From positions 1-7,942 of the forward strand of contig CAJKWP010000052.1 of NCBI GenBank assembly GCA_905203645.1: 7,942 nt of DNA, in the 5' to 3' direction. The translations under genes and the position numbers were made by a program. The DNA is from an uncultured Christensenella sp. GTDB lineage: Bacteria > Bacillota > Clostridia > Christensenellales > UBA1242. Shown here piece after piece: positions 1 through 4,407 of this stretch; the stretch's first letter is position 1; every line of letters begins with the position of its first letter. The notes beneath the pieces were generated by a model, which was given only the letters and a program-made list of their open reading frames with translations, made no database searches and was not told the origin of the DNA.

Positions 1-105
1 GAGAGCGATTCTGCAGGAAATGGCAACGTTCCTTGCCATTTCCGAAGCCTAGCGGCGCGACAATACTTTTAGACCCAACACGGTCATATTTTTTCTGAAA
101 ACACC
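1..105. other. GC-rich edge segment with hairpin, identity unresolved
   Basis: The first 60 bases hold 34 G or C, well above the AT-rich genes beside them. A perfect 11-bp inverted repeat (GGAAATGGCAA at 16-26, TTGCCATTTCC at 33-43, 6-nt loop) sits inside. No T-tract follows it on either strand, so it is not a classical terminator. A T-rich stretch at 87-94 follows only a 4-bp stem (GACC/GGTC, 72-85). On the plus strand one frame reads RAILQEMATFLAISEA and stops at 50-52, and another stops at 70-72. On the minus strand one frame is open from 103 to the window edge without a start codon. It could be the end of a plus-strand gene, an interspersed intergenic repeat or a structured RNA; the sequence does not decide between these. 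Confidence 0.4.
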
Positions 106-1464
106 TTAAAAAGCGATATTTCCTGGTGTGCGATAATATGGCAACACGTCCCTTATGTTGTTTACGCCCGTAACAAGCATAACCAATCTTTCAAAGCCCA
201 TTCCAAATCCAGAATGGCGACATCCACCAAATTTTCTCAAATTCAAATAAAACTGCATATTTTCTTTTGGAATGTGCAATTCGTCCATACGTTTTTCCAA
301 AAGTGGCAATCTTTCTTCCCTTTCGCTTCCGCCCATAAGTTCGCCAGAGTTTGGAACAATAAGGTCAACCGCCGCCACAGTTTTTCCGTCATCATTTTGA
401 CGCATATAAAATGCTTTTGCTTCTTTGGGCCAATCTTTGATAAATACTGGCGATTTGAAGTGCACTTCGGTCAAATACTTTTCATGTTCACGACCGATAT
501 CTTCGCCATACTCGGCTTTGAGTGAAAATTGGTCGTTGTGTGGTTTCAAAATCGAAACTGCTTCTTCATAAGTTATCACAGGGAAATTGCCCTTTACAAT
601 ATTTTGCAATCTTTCTATCAAACCCTTTTCGACAAAACTATCAAAAAATTCCAATTCTTCCTTTGACGATTGCATAACGTCTTTTATTACTTCAATCAAA
701 AAGTCTTCTTCAAGTTTGATAAGTTCGTCCAAAGTACAAAATGCTACTTCGGGTTCAATCATCCAAAATTCGGCTGCGTGAGTTTTTGTGTTTGAATTTT
801 CAGCACGGAAAGTTGGCCCAAATGTATAAATCTTTTTGAATGCCATGGCAAAAGTTTCGCCTTCAAGTTGCCCTGTTACTGCCAAGAACGATTTTTTGCC
901 AAAAAAGTCTTTTGAGTAATCAAGTTTGCTTGTATCTTTTTGATTGAGAAGAGTTGTAACTTGAAAAGTGTTTCCTGCGCCTTCGCCGTCATTTGCGGTA
1001 AGTATTGGTGTGTGCACATAGGTAAATCCACGTTTGTTGAAATAGTTGTGAATTGCAAACGCAAGTTTGCTGCGCATTTTGAAAACTGCTTGAAAAAGGT
1101 TTGTGCGTGGTCTGAGATAAGCCACTTCACGCAAGTATTCGACTGTGTGTCTTTTTGGCTGAATTGGATAGTCCAATGCACAATCCGCCAAAAGTGTGAT
1201 GTTACTTGCAACAATTTCTTTTTTGTTTTTGTCATTGTAAGCGGATTGCAACTTGCCTTCAACTTGCACTGCACTTCCAATGTTTATTTTCTGAATTTGT
1301 TCAAAATCTGCAAGTGAGTTGTCATAAACAACTTGTACAACGCCAAATGCGGTTCCGTCATAAATATCCAAAAATCCCATTTCTTTTTGGCAACGGTGGT
1401 TACGCACCCAAGCGCATACCTTTACTTGCCCATCTTCCATTTGCTTTATATCTTTTATGTCCAT
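106..1464 (-). CDS. asnS: Asparaginyl-tRNA synthetase
   Basis: Cytoplasmic class IIb synthetase that activates asparagine with ATP and charges tRNA-Asn. The 452-residue length fits the family (about 460). An N-terminal OB-fold anticodon-binding domain spans roughly residues 13-95 (VKVCAWVRNHR). Class II motif 2 lies around 216-238, with FRAE at 219-222 and the AsnRS-like HAAEFWMIEPE. The stretch DWPKEAKAFYMRQNDDGKTV near 344-363 and GELMGGSEREER are typical of AsnRS rather than AspRS. Motif 3 GFGMGFER is at 419-426, followed by NNIRDVLPYYRTPG. The ATG at 1464-1462 is chosen because AGGAGA lies 6 nt upstream (1471-1476 on the plus strand). An in-frame upstream start would add 20 residues running through the promoter. 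The leader is very short, so no T-box is present. The gene is monocistronic in this window as far as can be seen. Confidence 0.97.
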   Translation of the reverse strand: MDIKDIKQMEDGQVKVCAWVRNHRCQKEMGFLDIYDGTAFGVVQVVYDNSLADFEQIQKINIGSAVQVEGKLQSAYNDKNKKEIVASNITLLADCALDYPIQPKRHTVEYLREVAYLRPRTNLFQAVFKMRSKLAFAIHNYFNKRGFTYVHTPILTANDGEGAGNTFQVTTLLNQKDTSKLDYSKDFFGKKSFLAVTGQLEGETFAMAFKKIYTFGPTFRAENSNTKTHAAEFWMIEPEVAFCTLDELIKLEEDFLIEVIKDVMQSSKEELEFFDSFVEKGLIERLQNIVKGNFPVITYEEAVSILKPHNDQFSLKAEYGEDIGREHEKYLTEVHFKSPVFIKDWPKEAKAFYMRQNDDGKTVAAVDLIVPNSGELMGGSEREERLPLLEKRMDELHIPKENMQFYLNLRKFGGCRHSGFGMGFERLVMLVTGVNNIRDVLPYYRTPGNIAF

Positions 1465-1470
1465 AATGGT

Positions 1471-1476
1471 TCTCCT
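1471..1476 (-). promoter_or_regulatory. asnS ribosome binding site
   Basis: On the minus strand this reads AGGAGA, followed by 6 nt and then ATG at 1464. It decides the asnS start against an in-frame ATG at 1524. Confidence 0.85.
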
Positions 1477-1482
1477 GTAAAG

Positions 1483-1512
1483 AAAATAGCACTTTCGCAC
1501 GCAAACTGTCAA
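1483..1512 (-). promoter_or_regulatory. asnS promoter (sigma-A type)
   Basis: On the minus strand a perfect -35 TTGACA (1507-1512) is followed by an 18-bp spacer and a -10-like TATTTT (1483-1488). Transcription would start only about 10-15 nt before the Shine-Dalgarno site, which leaves no room for a T-box or other leader riboswitch. The promoter lies directly downstream of the terminator of the preceding gene. Confidence 0.7.
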
Positions 1513-1522
1513 ATATTCTTGC

Positions 1523-1571
1523 AAAAAAACAAACCTTCAAGCATTCTTTGCAAAAATTTGCTTGAAGATTT
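1523..1571 (-). terminator. Intrinsic terminator of the 384-aa gene
   Basis: In the minus-strand RNA the arms AAATCTTCAAGCA and TGCTTGAAGGTTT (plus coordinates 1559-1571 and 1531-1543) pair over 13 bp with one G-U pair. The loop is 15 nt, and a T-tract follows (A7 at 1523-1529 on the plus strand). It begins about 17 bp after the stop codon of the 384-residue gene and isolates asnS from it. Confidence 0.87.
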
Positions 1572-1587
1572 GAATATCTTATTTTTT

Positions 1588-2742
1588 TTACTTTTCGAGT
1601 ATTTCGGCAATTTTGTTCATTTTGTCGATGATTTGTTGTTTTTCTTGTTGGTCGTTGCTGTTTGTATAAATCTGTTCAAGTTCAGCCATCTTTTGCATAA
1701 TTTTTCTCAGTTCGGCTGGATAATTTTTTGTTTGGCTGTCATCAAAGATGTTTACAAATTGCATATTTTTTGTCAAAACGTTTGCCAAGGCATTGTAAAA
1801 GCCCTTTCCGCATTCAGGATAATTTTTGTTTTCGCCGACAAAATCCGCACGCAATTTTTGTCCAGTTTGAAGCATAATATTTTTCAAACCATTGAAACTT
1901 GCTTCGTTTGTTTTTTCAAGTACATTTTTCGCCAAGTTCAATTTTTTTGTATGCAAAACAAGTTCTTTGCGTGAAATATATTCGTTTGGTTTTTCTTTTG
2001 TCAAAAGTTCATTGATGTCAAAACCAACGTTGCCAAGCATCATGCAAAAAAGTCCGTTGTCAAGTTCTGCCAAAATTGCATTTTGTTTTTCTTTTGCAAA
2101 TATTCCGTGATTTTGCAATTCTTTGACAAATTCTTCATACGCTTTTTTGTAAGAATCAAGTTTGATTGCAAACCTTTTGTCTTTTTCATGTTTGCCTTCG
2201 CTGTAAACTGTGCCAATAGGTTTTCCAAGTGAAAGGTCACGTTTTATTTTTTTGACAAATCTGTAACAGTTTGGTTGAACAGGTGTCAAACTTTGGCTGT
2301 CATCGTTGACTTTGTTTACATCAACTTTTTCATAAGAAGCCAACTGTCCGGCACGATGGCAAATTTTGTAAAGTGTACTGTTGTTTTGTTCAATTTGTGT
2401 CAAGTTGTTCAAAATATCTCTGCCAGCGATGTGCATAGCATGGATATTTTTCAAAATTTCATAAGGTGGCATAACGTTTGAAATGGTTATATATTTTTTC
2501 AGTCCTTTTTGTTCTTTCAATCTTGGAAGTGGTTTGTCGGTTGGTTCAAACTTTTCGTCACCAAAATAAAGTCCCATATAAAGTGAGTTGTGCCCCATAG
2601 CATAACTTACTTCACCGCCGTTTTCTCTTATTTTTTTGATTGCACCTTTGAAATAATTATTTTCCAAAATGTGCCATGCTTTGAGCAAAGTTCTTTCGGA
2701 AAGATACTTTGTCCAAACGATTTCTTGTGCTTTTCTTCCCAT
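1588..2742 (-). CDS. Uncharacterised 384-residue protein
   Basis: I do not recognise this family. The product is 384 residues, soluble, lysine-rich, without a signal peptide or hydrophobic membrane segments. Visible blocks are GGEVSYAMGHNSLYMGLYFG near 42-61 (glycine/tyrosine-rich, beta-like), NIHAMHIAGRDILNNL at 99-114 with two histidines, a charged helical middle (about 195-275), and a C-terminal coiled-coil-like helix (about 344-384). The ATG at 2742 is preferred because GGGGGA lies 5 nt upstream. A TTG 12 bases earlier overlaps that ribosome site and has none of its own. It has its own promoter and a strong terminator, so it is a single-gene unit. Base composition and codon use match the neighbours, so no recent transfer is evident. 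That the ORF is a real gene is well supported by promoter, ribosome site and terminator; its function is unknown. Confidence 0.85.
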   Translation of the reverse strand: MGRKAQEIVWTKYLSERTLLKAWHILENNYFKGAIKKIRENGGEVSYAMGHNSLYMGLYFGDEKFEPTDKPLPRLKEQKGLKKYITISNVMPPYEILKNIHAMHIAGRDILNNLTQIEQNNSTLYKICHRAGQLASYEKVDVNKVNDDSQSLTPVQPNCYRFVKKIKRDLSLGKPIGTVYSEGKHEKDKRFAIKLDSYKKAYEEFVKELQNHGIFAKEKQNAILAELDNGLFCMMLGNVGFDINELLTKEKPNEYISRKELVLHTKKLNLAKNVLEKTNEASFNGLKNIMLQTGQKLRADFVGENKNYPECGKGFYNALANVLTKNMQFVNIFDDSQTKNYPAELRKIMQKMAELEQIYTNSNDQQEKQQIIDKMNKIAEILEK

Positions 2743-2746
2743 GATA

Positions 2747-2752
2747 TCCCCC
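2747..2752 (-). promoter_or_regulatory. Ribosome binding site of the 384-aa gene
   Basis: The minus strand reads GGGGGA, a non-canonical but purine-rich Shine-Dalgarno site, 4-5 nt before the ATG at 2742. An in-frame TTG at 2754 overlaps this site and would lie only a few bases after the predicted transcription start, which argues against that alternative. Confidence 0.6.
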
Positions 2753-2765
2753 AATATTTTTTTCT

Positions 2766-2794
2766 AATATATCACAATAAAAGAAAAATGTCCA
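2766..2794 (-). promoter_or_regulatory. Promoter of the 384-aa gene (extended -10)
   Basis: On the minus strand TGGACA (2789-2794), a 17-bp spacer and TATATT (2766-2771) form a near-consensus promoter. The -10 is extended by TG one base before the hexamer. The predicted start lies about 15-20 nt before the ATG at 2742. It sits in the 95-bp gap behind the SLOG gene, in which I see no strong terminator, so some read-through from the SLOG gene is possible. Confidence 0.72.
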
Positions 2795-2837
2795 TAGTTA
2801 AAATGCAAATTTTTGTTGTTTTTGTTAAATATATGCA

Positions 2838-3398
2838 TTATTTTTTGCACACATTTATTATATGTTTTTTCTTTCTCACAGCGTACTCAAAGGCAAGTGC
2901 TGTTCCGCTTTTGGGTTGATAACCAATACCAAATCTTGAAGTACTTTTAATTTTGGACTCGTAATTTGGATCATAATAAAATACGCAATAATCACTTGCA
3001 TCAATCATTTCATTATTTCGTTCGATATAACTTGCTATTCCAGCAACAAGCATGGTTTTGTGGTCAACTTGTTTGTCATAACACAAAAGTTTGACATCTT
3101 TCTTTTCCAAATTTGAATATATCTTTTCCCACTTTTCTTTTTCTGGTTCCAAAATTGCAGTTTCACTTTTGCAATTATATTTTATTCGACAAATATTGGG
3201 AAATATCTTTTTGAACTCGGTTACTATTTCCAGACACGAAGAAATAAACTTGCTTCTGCTCCCAAACAAAAAATTCAAACAATCGCATTCTGTTATAAGC
3301 ATAAAAATTATTTCTTTCAAATGTTGTTTTTCTTGCTCGGTCAGTTCCGTATCTCGATGTCCCAAAAATGTACATGATTTATGTTTTTCATATCCCAT
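2838..3398 (-). CDS. SLOG-family (YpsA/DUF1273-like) protein
   Basis: A 186-residue protein of the SLOG superfamily, Rossmann-like folds thought to bind or process nucleotides or related ligands; no specific activity is established for this small clostridial type. The signature runs in order: CTFLGHR at 9-15 after the first strand, FLFGSRSKF at 43-51, YIERNNEMIDASDYCVFYYD at 124-143, and QPKSGTALAFEYAVRKKKHI at 161-180, the last two forming the usual C-terminal half. The ATG at 3398 follows a purine-rich AAAGGG about 9 nt upstream. It has its own strong promoter and is divergent from three small XRE regulators, which may control it (inference from arrangement only). Family assignment rests on motif recognition; substrate and role remain open, with ligand sensing in stress or mobile-element contexts as possibilities. 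Confidence 0.85.
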   Translation of the reverse strand: MGYEKHKSCTFLGHRDTELTEQEKQHLKEIIFMLITECDCLNFLFGSRSKFISSCLEIVTEFKKIFPNICRIKYNCKSETAILEPEKEKWEKIYSNLEKKDVKLLCYDKQVDHKTMLVAGIASYIERNNEMIDASDYCVFYYDPNYESKIKSTSRFGIGYQPKSGTALAFEYAVRKKKHIINVCKK

Positions 3399-3434
3399 AA
3401 AGTTCTACCCTTTCAATATTTCGTTTTTCCATAA

Positions 3435-3463
3435 ATATTACCAATTTTTTTATCAAAAATCAA
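3435..3463 (-). promoter_or_regulatory. SLOG gene promoter (extended -10)
   Basis: On the minus strand TTGATT (3458-3463), a 17-bp spacer and TAATAT (3435-3440) with a TG one base before the -10 hexamer make a near-consensus extended promoter. The predicted start gives a leader of about 30 nt before the SLOG ATG at 3398. It lies beside the inverted repeats at 3470-3509, so a regulator bound there would sit just upstream of the -35. Confidence 0.7.
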
Positions 3464-3469
3464 CAAAAT

Positions 3470-3509
3470 ACCCGCTTTTCCTTAAATAGTAAAAGCGTAT
3501 ATGTCGGGT
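3470..3509. repeat. Nested inverted repeats, candidate operator
   Basis: In the divergent gap, CGCTTTT (3473-3479) and AAAAGCG (3491-3497) form a 7-bp dyad around an 11-nt centre. An outer pair, ACCCG (3470-3474) and CGGGT (3505-3509), adds a second, off-centre dyad. The element lies between the SLOG promoter and the first XRE gene, where an autoregulatory operator would be expected. A weak plus-strand promoter (TTTTCC 3476-3481, TATATG 3498-3503) would overlap it. A hairpin in the XRE mRNA leader is an alternative. Confidence 0.45.
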
Positions 3510-3536
3510 AAACTCGAAATATAAAAGAGGTTAGCC

Positions 3537-3785
3537 ATGAAACTTAACAAAGCATTTGCACTCAGGGTAAGAGAATTGTTGAAAGAAAAAAAGATGACAC
3601 AATACAAGTTGGCTCAGCAAACTGGATTGTATCACAGCACAATGACCGATATTTTGAATTGTAAATATCAAACGCCCAATTTCAGAAATATGGCATTGAT
3701 AATAAGGGCTCTTGGTGTTTCAATGCCCGAATTTTTTGATAGTCCTTATTTTGATTTTGAAACTTTGGACATACAAGAAAAATAA
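3537..3785 (+). CDS. XRE-family transcriptional regulator 1
   Basis: An 82-residue single-domain Cro/CI-type DNA-binding protein. The helix-turn-helix domain spans about residues 8-67. The core is MTQYKLAQQTGLYHSTMTDI (20-39), in which TQYKLAQQTGL supplies helix 2 and the turn and YHSTMTDIL the recognition helix, and it closes with the characteristic MPEFFD at 63-68. There is no ligand-binding or dimerisation domain beyond a short tail. The ATG is preceded by AGAGG (3526-3530) with 6 nt spacing. It is first in a run of three such genes, with 25 bp to the next. It aligns without gaps to the third gene, with 27 of 72 residues identical, so these two are duplicates. The target operator may be the inverted repeat immediately upstream (inference). 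Confidence 0.94.
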   Translation: MKLNKAFALRVRELLKEKKMTQYKLAQQTGLYHSTMTDILNCKYQTPNFRNMALIIRALGVSMPEFFDSPYFDFETLDIQEK

Positions 3786-3800
3786 ATTTTTCAAGTCATC

Positions 3801-3805
3801 GGGAG
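3801..3805 (+). promoter_or_regulatory. Ribosome binding site setting the GTG start of regulator 2
   Basis: GGGAG lies 5 nt before GTG at 3811. It decides the start: an upstream in-frame ATG at 3712 would overlap regulator 1 by more than 70 bp and add 33 residues with no homology to the domain. Confidence 0.7.
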
Positions 3806-3810
3806 TGAAT

Positions 3811-4110
3811 GTGGAAACAAAAGAGATATTGAGCAGAATTGGCTACGTGAGAAACAAAGCAGGTTTGTCTGCACGTGAACTTAGCCAAAGAATGGGTATG
3901 AGCCCACAATATGTTGCTCAAATAGAAAGCGGAAGAATAGTTTTGACAATAGAAAAACTTTTGCAAATCCTTGAAATTTGCAATTTTTCAATACAGCAAT
4001 TTTTTAGCAAGAATATTTTTGATTATGACACTGATAATGAGTTGAATTTGTTGATACAATCATTGCCCACTGACAAAAAACAAGATTTGATTAACTTTTT
4101 GAAAAAGTAA
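3811..4110 (+). CDS. XRE-family transcriptional regulator 2 (GTG start)
   Basis: A 99-residue Cro/CI-type regulator read from a GTG start. The helix-turn-helix domain covers about residues 8-65. It contains the classical LSARELSQRMGMSPQYVAQI followed by ESGR, a much more canonical recognition segment than in the two flanking genes, and ends in SIQQFF. A short C-terminal tail (LLIQSLPTDKKQDLINFLKK, 80-99) resembles the helical dimerisation tails found in many small XRE proteins. It is separated by 25 bp from the first regulator and 17 bp from the third, so the three are probably cotranscribed. It is not a close paralogue of either neighbour. No cognate toxin or phage gene is beside it. Likely a DNA-binding repressor or activator; target unknown. 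Confidence 0.93.
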   Translation: METKEILSRIGYVRNKAGLSARELSQRMGMSPQYVAQIESGRIVLTIEKLLQILEICNFSIQQFFSKNIFDYDTDNELNLLIQSLPTDKKQDLINFLKK

Positions 4111-4127
4111 TTTTAACAGGAATAAAA

Positions 4128-4367
4128 ATGAAATTGAAAGATGCTATTGCAAAGCGAATAAAAGAAATTATCAAAACAAAAGGTATAACCCAATATCAAT
4201 TGTTCAAACAAAGCGGCGTACCCCAATCGACTATAAGTACGATACTAAATAGCGAAACAAAATCAGTGAAAATCAGCACGATTTTTGAAATATGTGATGG
4301 TTTGAATATTGAACTGTCAGAGTTTTTTGATTGCGATTATATGAAAAGAAACAATCTTGACGATTGA
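4128..4367 (+). CDS. XRE-family transcriptional regulator 3
   Basis: A 79-residue single-domain Cro/CI-type protein, paralogous to regulator 1: MKL start, shared TQY at 21-23, Q-x-G at 28-30, ST at 34-35, ILN at 39-41 and EFFD at 65-68, all in ungapped register. The recognition-helix segment (PQSTISTILN) differs from that of regulator 1 (YHSTMTDILN), so the two may have different targets. AGGAA (4118-4122) precedes the ATG with 5 nt spacing. The gene stops with TGA, which shows that TGA is a stop here. The following 40-bp gap holds the promoter of the U32 gene and no evident terminator, so the regulator transcript may continue into that gene. Confidence 0.93.
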   Translation: MKLKDAIAKRIKEIIKTKGITQYQLFKQSGVPQSTISTILNSETKSVKISTIFEICDGLNIELSEFFDCDYMKRNNLDD

Positions 4368-4372
4368 TTTGC

Positions 4373-4401
4373 AAGACAAACGCAAAAAATTGTGATATAA
4401 T
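4373..4401 (+). promoter_or_regulatory. U32 gene promoter, predicted leaderless start
   Basis: AAGACA (4373-4378), a 17-bp spacer and a perfect TATAAT (4396-4401) with TG one base before it (4393-4394) form an extended -10 promoter. The ATG of the U32 gene begins at 4408, just 7 nt after the -10 hexamer, where transcription itself should start. No Shine-Dalgarno sequence lies between. Confidence 0.7.
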
Positions 4402-4407
4402 GCCAGC

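Noticed and set aside
1..105. 5S rRNA or other known structural RNA at the left edge
   Set aside because: Short resemblances to 5S-like strings need several insertions and deletions, the helices do not pair as in 5S rRNA, and no tRNA, SRP RNA or RNase P signature is present.
1465..1524. N-terminal extension of asnS to an ATG at 1524 (20 more residues)
   Set aside because: The extension runs through the -35 and -10 elements, has no ribosome site of its own, and the AsnRS OB-fold starts normally from the ATG at 1464, which has AGGAGA in front.
2800..2840. Terminator of the SLOG gene (AATGCA...TGCATT)
   Set aside because: Only a 6-bp A/T-rich stem with a loop of more than 25 nt and a short T-run; too weak to call.
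3712..3810. Longer regulator 2 starting at the ATG at 3712
   Set aside because: It would overlap regulator 1 by over 70 bp in another frame and encode a hydrophobic stretch unrelated to the domain. GTG at 3811 has GGGAG 5 nt upstream.
3537..4367. Toxin-antitoxin or prophage repressor module
   Set aside because: No toxin-like small ORF, integrase, or phage gene lies beside the three regulators in this window; the composition matches the neighbouring housekeeping genes.
4368..4386. TTTGC...GCAAA inverted repeat as a terminator after regulator 3
   Set aside because: The stem is only 5 bp and is followed by A rather than T residues; it lies within the U32 promoter spacer and is probably chance.
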